Shown here: positions 1-10,644 of the stretch, piece after piece
Layout: each line of letters opens with the position of its first letter
How positions within the stretch are numbered: position 1 is the stretch's first letter
Assembly (NCBI GenBank): GCA_036426205.1
Contig: CM071568.1
Location: 121,196,225 to 121,260,224 of the forward strand
Direction: 5' to 3'
DNA: 64,000 bases
From: Ascaphus truei
Lineage: Eukaryota > Chordata > Amphibia > Anura > Ascaphidae
Notes under the pieces: generated by a model
Seen by the model: only the letters and a program-made list of their open reading frames with translations
What the model was told of the DNA's origin: nothing
Database searches by the model: none
Program-made: the position numbers and the translations under genes

Positions 1-1420
1 GAAGGTTAAATATAAAATGATGGGGAGTTTGCTTTCAGCTAAGAAAAAGTTATCACAATAGTTAATAAGAGAGCAAGCAGGAAGCGAAAACAGCCTTTCT
101 ATGTTAGGAGGCTTTGTGCTGTTTTGATCATGCAGCTTGTTGTTCCTGTTATATTATAGAGAACAGTCTATTTTTATCTGGAGTATTTTAGTAATTCAAG
201 TAAGAATTTTCATCACTTTTATGTGTCAAATTTAAAAACACATTGCAGTTTTATTACAATTATAGAAATGTTTTCATTGCCTAAGGAAGTAGACACATAA
301 CCCAAATAATTTAATTTTCTGAACAGAATAATTTAATGCTTTGCATTCCAAATGGTATAAGGACTTAAGCTATTTTTTTTAAAGCAAAATTGATATTAAA
401 TCTGAAGAGTTGGTCATTGCTATGGATATTTATGTAGGTTATATGGGAATAACCACAATAATTCAAGACAGTGACTTTGTTCATTTTCTATGACTGGCAG
501 GCGTTTCAGATTTTGTATAATAAAACTGTTTCCGTTACATAAAAGACTGAATAGTGCTCAGCAGGATTCTTTAATCTGTAATCAATTCGAGTTGTATAGA
601 TATTTCTTAAACCTTGTCAGTCTTTATAAAGTTGTGCCTGTCAGTGGTAAAGGTCATTTATGGAAGCTAATTAACCAAGAGGGAAATGAATGTACCAAGA
701 ATGTTTTTGCATGACATTCTAAGTTATCCTTGTTCTTTTACATGTGTGTGAAAGGTTGGTACAAGTTACTTGGAAAAATTGTCAATGACGTATGGTGAAA
801 GTGATGAAGTTCAGAACAAGCAACATAATGTTATCAATATTATAACGGACACATTGCGAGGGATGAGATGTGCTGATTCCATTCAAGAAAATGATATGTT
901 GTTTTCTGTTAAAAAAAAAATCGCCACGTGAAATGAATGCAGCTCTTTGTACACCAGAACAATGCTGACACAAAGGGGTATATTTGCGATAGCCATTATG
1001 AATCATTGACCTGATATTCACATGAATAAGCCACAGAATGTGAAATCTCTTTTTATCCTTCAAGCCGCCTTATAAATAAGAATGCATGTGATGTCACTAT
1101 GGGATCAGCAAGCGCCTGTACCTCCCCTTCACTTTATTGGCTCTCTGATAAGGTCAGGGCGGGAGAAGACGGGTAAATATACAAAACAAAACCACTTGAT
1201 TGACAAACACTTCCCTATTCAGAGGCCCCCAGGAAATTAAACGTGTAATTAATTTCTCCGAAAATGAAAGCAGTCAAACATTTGTGTAACTCTCCCTACC
1301 GGCTCACAGGGAGTTTACATCAATGTCTGTTATCTCGTCTTTCTATGATGTGGTTACCTTTGTCAGAGGGCTGGATTTGGGTGGCTGGACGATGCTATAG
1401 CAATGATGGGTGCCAGGAAC
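1..1420. other. AT-rich intronic sequence, nothing recognised
   Basis: Short open frames here are no longer than chance, have no recognisable motifs and lie in AT-rich DNA. No repeat family, hairpin or RNA gene was recognised. Confidence 0.6.
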
Positions 1421-2160
1421 TTTTTTCATTCAACAGCAGTTTTATTGATACATCCTTATACACGATAACCTGGTATAGACATTACTACTTTCGTCCTGGT
1501 GCTGTCTGAACCTTCTTCCACAGTTGCCTCTATCTCGGCTCGCTGGGGAGGTTCTGAGGCTTTATCTCCTTTTGTTACCTACGGAAACCTTCTACCAAGG
1601 ACTCCATATCATATGAACCCCTGTAAAGCCTGGTGCTAATCTCCCCATGCTTGGAATAAACGTCCCTCCCTCGGGCACTGCATGCCACCCTGTGCTCGTC
1701 TTGAGCGAGATCAACTATGGACCATGCTATGGGGCTGGTCCGACTATGCTGCAAGACTAGGGCCTGTTGAGTCCCTTATGGGCTGAGGTTGCTTCTCCAT
1801 TAACTCTCAAGGGTGAAGGGAGACATCTCTGTAGGGACGCTAATTTACCAGGGCACTGTCCTTCTCTATAAAGTAATAAAAGTAAACATATACACACTAT
1901 TAACAATGATATCCCCACTACTTCAACTTCTCTTGGGATCTGCCTTGCAGAACCTTCCCCCTGTCTGACATGACTGTCTCCAGGCAGAAGTGGGCAGGAC
2001 GTAACTTCTGCTAAGCCACCCGAGCACCATGTGATGGGAAAGGGGCATTACTTCAGTGTGGACCCACACAGGTAACCCATTGAGGCCATGATAATCCCAA
2101 AGGGGTTTACACTTGCTATTAACATGATTGGATTTGTTTAGGAAAGCCAATTAGACTTTA
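1421..2160. repeat. GC-richer repeat-like segment, unclassified
   Basis: Base composition rises compared with both flanks, and the segment has the look of an old inserted element. It starts near a run resembling AGCAGTTTTATTGATA and carries no open frame with a known motif. No termini or target duplications were found. Confidence 0.3.
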
Positions 2161-3084
2161 ATTAGTTATAAAATCTTATTTTCTGGATTGCTATATGGGA
2201 TTGCACCTTTAAGCAATAATTGTTTACCCTGCTAAAATGTATCCCTATTGATGGTTATCGCCACATACTGTAGACCTATTCTAATCCACATTTACAATTG
2301 TGTGGACAATTATGCCTCGCGTAACTTGCACGTACAGGACACATAATTTCCCATATACACACTAGATTTCACTCCTGTGAATTTCCTTGTGTAACACACT
2401 GCAATATCAACCTGTTTATATGGATTGGCCGAAATAATGCATTGTTTTCTCTCCAGCAATAGAAGTCAAAAAACTTTTATTATCAATTATTGGTTGCAGC
2501 AGAAATATACTCCATATATTTGTTGTGCCATATATTCTTTCAGTTTCTTTCATATTATTCTGTATACAAAGAACTAGGAGTTTTAGGGCCTTGTTAATAA
2601 GCAAGCTCCTTGTGTATGAAGCTCGGTGTGGCAGTTTTCTGTGATGGACCCTTAGAGAGAGATTTGCTTACCAAGACTTTAGGAGAAGATCATCTGACCT
2701 TTACCAACATTGCGTGATTGACTGATACACTTCACCTTCTTATCTGCTAGATTAGCTCCTCTCTTGGGACTGCAGTTTGGAGTGAAATATACTAACATGA
2801 ATAGAATTTAATAGTAATTTTAATGTGACAAATATAATCTGTACCTGACGTACTATCAAAGACAATTCAACCGATTCCCTTTCTTCTAAAATGTACATTT
2901 TCTCATATATAGATTTGTTCATTTATATTCATAATTATTCATGGTGACCATCCTTTTTTTATTTAATGGTATTTAATATGAATGCATGTTACAAAATAGT
3001 GGTCCTCTGAGTTTTCGTTGTTTTTCTTGAATATGGAAACATCAACAAGTGCGTACATGACAGAAAGTATATAGTATAACAGTA
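2161..3084. other. AT-rich intronic sequence, nothing recognised
   Basis: No coding, repeat or RNA signal was found. Confidence 0.5.
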
Positions 3085-3280
3085 GTAGATATATATGATA
3101 GATATATATACGATATATATATATAATATATATATATATATAAATAGTGTGTGTGGTACTGGTGTGTGTGTGGTGGTGTGTGTGTGTTGTGTGTGGATAT
3201 GTATATATATATTATATATAGATTATAATATATATATATATAATATATATATATGTGTATATATAGGTGTGTATATATTA

Positions 3281-3312
<32 letters not shown>

Positions 3313-3320
3313 TATATTAC
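3085..3320. repeat. Compound (TA)n / (TG)n microsatellite
   Basis: Runs of TA alternate with TG-rich stretches and interruptions. The 88-codon open frame across it is a repeat artefact of Ile/Tyr/Val codons. Confidence 0.9.
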
Positions 3321-4480
3321 GGATGCAAAATACCTGTTGGGGAGGGGGGGGGGGGTGTTAATGGAGGTAGTTTAATTGCTGTACGTTTTAATTAAAAGTT
3401 ATTTCCATGTTCTAAGGAAACAAAACTGAATGTTCTGTGTATTGCATATGGAATGACTGTCTTTGGGATTTTTTTCTTTCTCTGCATCATAATCACCCTC
3501 ATTTTTCAATCACTGGTTCAATTGTTGTATGTTTGTGTTAATGAATGCTCACAAAGCATATGATAGGGAGGGAGAAGCAGATCTTGAAAGAGCCTCTCAG
3601 GGTGCCAGGAGGAGGCTTGGAATACAGATTTGTAAACCCCTTTTTAAAACGGGATTTTTTCTTTTTGTTGTAGCTAGTATACCTTTTAATAAAAGCAATC
3701 TCTACTTTTTTTTTTTTTTTTAAACGTATTTTTTTACTTTTTATATTTTATTGATCTGACGGGTTTCCCTGGAGCGTGGACTGTGTTACCTTGAGCCAAG
3801 GCCCCCTCGGTTGACAAGAAATGTCACTATGTTTTTTGCCTGCAAGAGAAATAATACAAAAGAAGGGCTGTGGGGTTACACAATAGCAAGCATGTTGCTA
3901 CAAAGTGCCCAAAGCACATTGCCCACCTTGACTTAGTAACCTCTTCCATCCCAGGCTTTTGTTTGACCATTGAAATGTACCAATAAGTAATATGAAATAT
4001 CATAAGGTAGGCAGCAATAACTTTATAAGGAAGCATCAGTTATGAAATGCCGCTTCAGTAATTGGGACGGGAGTGCTGGCAATCTGCTACAGTATAAATG
4101 AGGCAGCACTCACCAAAAGCTCCATGCAAATGAACGAGTGTATAACTTTCTCCAGCACAAGAATAATGCTGCATAGCATATTGAATAAGAGGATCCTAAC
4201 AACCTGCATCCTTCATCTTTTTTTGCTCATGCCCAAAAGTTAGGGTGTCCTTGTACCAAAGAGAAAGCACTCTAGTTTGCCATCTATTTTGCTTGATACT
4301 CTACCAGAACGGATGATAATAACAATACCAACAATAAAGTAATGGCTACATAGAAATTACAGTTATGCCTGCCACGTGTCGCACTATTGGCTAAGAAGCG
4401 ATGGGAACGTGTGACGCAAATTCTTTACAGAAAAACATAAAACAATATGTTGTAATATAGTGTTCTGCCGGCTCACATGG
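3321..4480. other. AT-rich intronic sequence with G and T homopolymer runs
   Basis: A G-run lies near 3342-3355 and a T-run near 3706-3721. Otherwise nothing was recognised. Confidence 0.5.
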
Positions 4481-4650
4481 CTATGATGACGTCGCGTAAA
4501 AACAAATTAATTGCCGCCGTCGCGTGCGCTTATAGTAAGGACGGAGCGACGGCTTGGTCGCGATCGATGGAAGTCATCTCAATTTGATTTTTCCAGCAAC
4601 CGCAGCCTGACGTCACCGTCGCCGGCACTATAAGCGTAGCCTTAGCATGT
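4481..4650. mobile_element. Small GC-rich palindromic MITE remnant
   Basis: Opposed copies of GCGCTTATAGT (near 4527) and ACTATAAGCG (near 4628) enclose opposed GACGTC/GCGACGG-type sequences. The inverted arrangement and CpG content unlike the flanks suggest a decayed MITE. The ends are uncertain. Confidence 0.5.
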
Positions 4651-7539
4651 GCCATTTGCAATTAAGCACTAAATCAAATGTTTGTTTTTAGCATGAATAA
4701 TACCAGTTGATTAGTGGCCAGTTCACTAGTGCACTCTCGCTTATTTTCCTGCGCCAAAAAATGATTTCTGTGCTTCGGTTATTTCTTAATCACAATAGTG
4801 TTCTGCTGAAAGGTCTGCTCGCTTCCAGTGACCCATAAATGCCACATTGGAGGGCTTCAGTGATCTTTTACTAAGTGCCGTCACCTGCACACTGCAGTAA
4901 CTTGTAACAACTTCATTGCAGTGAAGCATGATGCTCCTGGGCTGTGGTATACACACATTTACAGATCAAACTGGTTTTTAATAACCCAGTTCCAGAAGTT
5001 AGGCGTTATGTCAGCATCGCTTGCGTTGTGTTGATCTGTCTGTGTAGATTCAAGGTGTATTCAGCACACTTATGTTAATGTTAATATGCAAAATGGTTTG
5101 TTAATATATGTCTCTCTTGCTTTCTTGCAAGTTTCTCCTCCGTTCATCTTCCGGCACAGTTCTTTAATCCTTTTTGTAAGCTGATAAGCTTTGCTCAGGG
5201 TTGTAGCCTACAGCACCATATTATATTAATGCATTTTACTTGTAATTTAGAGAACAAGAAGAATATCCTGATTTGAAGGCTAAACTGTCCCCTGTGGCAC
5301 TTGCACAGCTGATAATCGCGAACTAGAAAGATGTGTATATCAAATAGTTTACAAAATGAAGCCAGCTGTGTTTCCCTACATACTGTGGCTTCCTGACATG
5401 CATCATTAAACCTTATTAGCTACTTCCTTTTACAAAGATTCTTGTAGTCTTGAACATTGCATATTAACATTTTCTGCCCCTCCAACTGGAAATTATTTGC
5501 TTTATTGTAGAGTGTCAACTTGCTCTAGTTTCTGATGCATTGTAATTGGTACTTTAGTGTATAATCATAGTGAAATACCACTCCATGCATCGCTTTATTT
5601 GGAAATTAATACAGACCTTTTCACTTTATCTGTCAATCTGGATAACTTTTCCTACAATTCCCAACTGTTGGGATTTCTTACAAACCATTAAGTATGTAAC
5701 GGATGATAAAATGTCTTATACAGCATAAAATAGGAGAAAATGCAGAGCATCCATGTAAATTAATTTCACGTTTCACAAGGTGCAAGCAATAAACATGCTA
5801 AATGGATTGATGAACTATTGCATGCTGGTTAATTTAATCATCGGAGTACAATTAGCTCCTTTGCAAATATAGCAAGAAAAAAAAGTGATAATCTACAGAA
5901 TTCAATTTTTTTTTGCAATTTTTTTTTGCAATTTTTTTTTTAAACAAATGTAGCCTGTTAAAGATGTAATTGTTAACAGACATACCTTATGTAGCTTGTT
6001 AAAGATGTATCAAGTGTTCACAGAAATAGCTTCAGCAAAATAACACTTCTTAAGAAATACAGTATAATGTCATAATGTTGACATTAAAACAATGTTGGCT
6101 CAGCACTATATTCTGCAATATTGCATTCTACTCGAAAGATACTTGATCTGTAACATGCATTGTTAGTCTTCTCTGTAGCACATTTTGTTCACCACAAATT
6201 TGATGCCTATAACATTATCCTTGGCACTTTAAATACATATGGAAGTGTAAATTTAAGTACTCATAAGTCATTGTAGATCTACTCAATTATTTAAACTATA
6301 TATTGCCTTACTAAAAATTTGTCAAATCTATATTCTAAACAATTATAAGGCAATTGTAAGACACTTCATTTGTGCAAAGTATAGCTGGGTTTGCGGGCAT
6401 TATCTGCGATCTTCTTGACTTGAAATTCAGCGGAACTGAGGTACATTGTGTACTTCAGTTTGTAGAAGTCTCGCGGGATCAAGCTCAGTCCTCTATGACT
6501 TTCAATAATATATGTAATGGGCATTGCGATTGGCGAATATTTTTTCCCCAAACGTGGGGCTAAATATTTTGTTTAAACTACCGGTTCCTTCTACGTTTTT
6601 TTAATTGTCTTGCTTTTTTAATTCTCCTAATAAATTGTGGCATTTGTCGCTTCAGTACCATAGGGACTTGTGTCACACTGCTTTGTCATGCGTTGCATTA
6701 TACATACCCAATCTGATCACACAGGGGAAAGGCAACTGGTGCCATTTGTTACTCCATATTTGACCTGTTCCAGAGATATTCATTGTTTGATTTATTTCCC
6801 TTTCCGGGAGTATTCAAGGCTGCTGACAACTTACTTGTTACTTACGGATACATTATTGGAACCCTATAGTTATATGCAGATTACGGATTTTAAAAGGTTG
6901 TTCAGTCTCTCCCAAAAATGTTATTTTGAAATGGGAAAGAGGAGGGGGATTGGTGCTTTAATATGCAACAGAAGTGAACAATGCTAAGCACACACAGATG
7001 CACAATATGCCTGGTGCCATGAGCCACTACTGAGAAAGAAACTGCTAAGGCTCCCAAAGGATCAATGAATAGTTAGTTTGAACATACTGTATGTTTTTTT
7101 TTTTTATTGAAGTAAAGATAACTTACACTATATCACTATATACATACACTATATATATATGTACACTATATCAATGCAATTATTCTTGTTTCTGAAGGCT
7201 CGAGTAACGTTTTTTCTTGTTTTACCTTCTTTTGTAAGGTGTCATGAAGACAAAAATAGATACTCTTTTAAACACTGTACGTGTAAAAAAAACACACAAA
7301 AAAACAACAACTTGGTTTAATAAAAAGAAACAAACTGCTCTGTTTAGTCTATGATCACACACCAAACCAAACATAAGAAATGACATAGCGATAGTTGAGA
7401 CAGTTGAAGTGAGCAGTCATAAATAAAGTATTGGTTTATATTTCAGTGCTGTATGTTCTTTTAAGATCGGAAACATGTTGCCTAGAGAGCAGGTTCAATA
7501 CCTGCAATGAAAATCACTTAAAAGTAATATTGGTTTAGA
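4651..7539. other. AT-rich intronic sequence, little recognised
   Basis: The only clear structure is a threefold repeat of a TTGCAA-plus-T-run unit at about 5903-5942. Overlapping 61-63 codon frames at 6366-6563 on both strands show no motif. Confidence 0.5.
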
Positions 7540-9480
7540 TTATTTTTTTAATACTTTTTATTTAACGTATTTTACAGAAACGGGGGGGGGGGGGGGGAGG
7601 GACGGAAAGGTGTATATTGGTACAATTAACACAATACAATAATTTCATCAAGTTATATAGTCTATTAAAAAATATAGTAGTAAAATCCATTAACTTTAAT
7701 TTAACTTTACAATTTATATGTCAAAGGGAAAAAGCCCATAATTATTTGTATATAGGAGTTATGAGTAGGTGGAATTAGTCCAAGGGGCCCAGATCTCACA
7801 AAAGTTTCCATATGTTTCCTGAGAGGTAACTGGAGAGCTTTCCCATTAGCATGATGTTGTTAATTCTATTTATAATAGACTCTAATGGTGGGGAGATCTG
7901 CGGTTTCCAGTGGCTTGCTATGGAACATTAAGAATGTGAGATATTTCATATTTTATAATTTTTCATTATGTTTGGGATATCCATACTTACATTTAGAAGG
8001 ACCATACAAGGGCCTTGAGGAATTTTTATTTTTAAACCTGCGGACCAAGCAATATCCTACACATGTGTTTTTTTTTATATAAATCAGTTCTATACTATGA
8101 GAAAATACTTGCAGCATTTTTTATTTTAAACGACCCTGTAATTACATTTTTAATGTATTATAATGTAACAAGCATTTTTTTTGTTTCTATAGAAACCATT
8201 TACAAAGTTACACCCTCTTCCGATACAGACACTGGCACGCCCCTTTTTGAGCCCCGTCCTCTCTCTAGCAGCGCACCAATTGTAGCTAGTGACTACCTGG
8301 TCACATGATCCTCCCCACAGAACTTTGTCAAATTAATATGCAAATGTGTTCCACTGACTGCAGAATACTCCTCTGCAGCCATTTAGTGAATCCCCGAGCC
8401 AAATCTTCACCCATCAATCACAGGAAAATGGATCAATCGGCAACTTAGCTAATTACTTATCATTGTGTGGATTTTTTTATGCACATATTAAAGGGAAACA
8501 AATTAAATAAAAAATAAAAACGGCAGCTTGGACTGTTGCTTTAAGATCCATTATCGTGGATATTTGATTCCATGTTTGGGAGATTATTGGACACTTCCAC
8601 CAAACATGCAACATAGAGCTTACTTGTCCACATCCCTTCCAGCATGTGTTGGACACCACAGAAAACATCCTCTTCTATCTCTCAGGAACCATGTACCACC
8701 GAAATAAAATCTTATATCTGTTCTCTTTAATATTTGTACAAATGCAAAGTTTCTCTGTCTTTACAAAAATGGAGTGCCATATCCCCATAGGTATGTAATT
8801 CAAGACCTAGCTCTTTTTCCCATTTCAACATATATGGGGTCTTAGAGTCTATTTGTTTCTCTCGAAGGATATTTCATTAAAAGTGAGATCAACCCTTTTT
8901 TGTGTGAATATTCTTTCCATAATTGTTCAAATCGTGTGATTGGACGCAGTAAACCCATGTGAGTTTCAAAAAAGAAATAAAATATCGTAATTGTAGATAA
9001 TGATAACATTCGGTATTGGCTGTTTCATTGTGTGTGGAGATCAGAGAATGGCCTCAATTTTCCTATCTCGAACATGTGGAATAGCGTGGTGGTACCCGCT
9101 TCTTTCCCTGGTATACATCCATTGGGGAAATCTAGATGATCTACAGTAGTAAGGACGTTATTGATGAGGGGTAGTTTGACAAATTTGCTTTTGCCTTCCA
9201 TCTGTCCCATATATAAATTGATTGATTAATAGTGGGTATATCTTGTATTATTTTGGGCCTATTTATTTTTTTTGATCCATAACAGGTTTTGGATGGGTAG
9301 AGGTAAGATTAGTGAGTTTTCAAGATCCACCCATCTCTTTGAGCTTCCTATACTATGCCATGCTATCAGTTGTGAGAGCTGAGCCACATGAAAATATTTA
9401 TAAAGATCTGGTAAATCCAATCCACCCTGTGAGGTAGGTCTCTGGAAGATAGCAGCTGAGGTTCATGTTTTTTTCCCTTT
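7540..9480 (-). mobile_element. L1-type LINE 3' remnant, interrupted by a TTAA-flanked element
   Basis: Read on the minus strand, 9450-9350 encodes a GGLDLPDLYKYFHVAQL-like block typical of the C-terminal part of L1-clade ORF2 proteins. About 8640 downward encodes CWKGCGQVSSMLHVWWKCP, the family's C-terminal Cys/His segment. The protein continues below 8085 with IINRINNIMLMGKL near 7860-7820, so 8085-8540 is a later insertion. A poly-T tract on the + strand near 7540-7560 could be the poly-A tail. Stops and frameshifts are frequent, so this is a dead, 5'-truncated copy. A 16-G run (about 7582-7597) lies in the presumed 3' UTR. Confidence 0.75.
8085..8540. mobile_element. TTAA-targeting non-autonomous element inserted in the L1
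   Basis: The right end reads GCTTGGACTGTTGCT and is followed by TTAA at 8541-8544. The interior (AATCAGTTCTATACTAT and following) resembles the interior of the TTAA-flanked element at 50611-51050 (AATCAGTTCTGTAGTAT). L1 coding sequence resumes on both sides. The left terminus is eroded or missing. Confidence 0.55.
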
Positions 9481-9995
9481 CCATACATATTTATTGATTG
9501 TACTCTGAAATTTAGATAAACAACAATGCGTAACAAGATAGTCACGCCAGATTCCTATTGTTTGCACTCTGTGTTCATATAAGTGAGTAAACTTAATCAG
9601 TCTAAGGGTACCAATATCTTAAAGCAGCAAAAGTATAGCCATAAGGATACCCCTCAGGGAACCAGAGAATAGACTCCACTGATACAGTATATGAAAAACA
9701 ATAAAATGTTAATATTTATTAGGTATAGCCAACGACGCAAGTTATAGTATATATACAGTGTAAATATCAACCAAATTAGAATGACCACAAGCCACATAAC
9801 CTTCAGGCTTGTGCAGTCCACCTGTATTTGGTATCATAGGTCGAACAAGTTTTCTTTGACCAAATCGTTCCATGTCAGGCTTACCTTCCCTAACCCATAT
9901 CTTGGTCAGTTCTGGGCTATTTTATAATGGGCAAATGATCTATTATCCAGATATGGATAATAGGGATTTTGCCCATTATTGTACTATATGTGTTT
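9481..9995. other. Intronic sequence, nothing recognised
   Basis: No coding or repeat signal was identified. A small palindromic stretch (GGGCAAATGATC ... GGATTTTGCCC) lies just before the G-run. Confidence 0.4.
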
Positions 9996-10016
9996 GGGGG
10001 GGGGGGGGGGGGGGGG
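9996..10016 (+). repeat. Poly-G tract of 21
   Basis: An uninterrupted run of 21 G precedes the palindrome that follows. It could form G-quadruplexes and is a likely polymorphic or error-prone site. Confidence 0.95.
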
Positions 10017-10052
10017 AGTTGAATGTATTGTATTGATGCTTGTATTGTAATG

Positions 10053-10275
10053 TTTATTGGGGGCAGAGGAGGTGGGTGAAGGGGGTTGTTGCCCTAGGGT
10101 GGGTGGTTAGGCCTCTTAGGTGGTTAGTGGGAGGGGTTAACCCTTTCATTACCATAGCGGTTACTAACGCTAAGGTAATGAAGGGGTTAACACCTCCCGC
10201 AACCACCTCAGTAGACCTAACCACCCACCCTGGGGCAATTACCCCCTTCATTCACCCCCTCTACCCCCAATAAAC
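10053..10275. mobile_element. 223-bp palindromic element (hairpin MITE)
   Basis: The ends TTTATTGGGGG and CCCCCAATAAA are inverted, and the pairing continues inward (GGTGGGTGAAGGGGG against CCCCCTTCATTCACCC; GGGTGGGTGGTTAGG against CCTAACCACCCACCC) to a centre near 10164. The look-alike open frames on both strands (77 and 65 codons) result from the palindrome, not from genes. A related sequence occurs near 26195-26250. Confidence 0.75.
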
Positions 10276-10331
10276 CAAGTAGTCTGGCTTAACCCCTTCA
10301 TTGCTTAGCGGTTAGCCGCTAAGGTAATAAA

Positions 10332-10644
10332 GCTGCTTTTATTTTGATAACATATTATTGTAGCATGGGGGCCTCCAGAGTTGAACTGCATTGATTTCAG
10401 GTTCGGGGACCCCCTGCTTCCTGAGTTACAGGCCCCGTTATGGGGTGCTGGTATCCCTCTGCTTTGTTTAAATCTCTCTATCACGTGGGCCATGACGCGG
10501 GAGTTTTTAAACATGGCCACAGGGCTGCCGGAACCCCTTAACGGGGCCTGTAACAAGGGAAGCAGGGGTCCCAGAACCTGAAGTCAATGCGGTTCAGCTC
10601 CGGAGACCCCCTGCTATAATAATATGTTATTAAAATAAAAGCCC
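10332..10644. mobile_element. 313-bp inverted-repeat element
   Basis: Left GCTTTTATTTTGATAACATA pairs with right TATGTTATTAAAATAAAAGC. Pairing continues through the GGGGACCCCCTGCTTCC and GGAAGCAGGGGTCCC blocks. Its interior (AGCTCCGGAGACCCCCTGCT) resembles the interior of the TTAA element at 49443-49865, suggesting related families. Confidence 0.7.

Noticed and set aside
3095..3361. 88-codon frame rich in Ile/Tyr/Val
   Set aside because: It is a translation of a TA/TG microsatellite.
7487..7510. tRNA-like T-arm (GCAGGTTCAATACCTGC)
   Set aside because: No D-arm, anticodon arm or acceptor stem could be placed around it.
10040..10581. Overlapping frames on both strands
   Set aside because: They arise from palindromes at 10053-10275 and 10332-10644, whose strands read alike.
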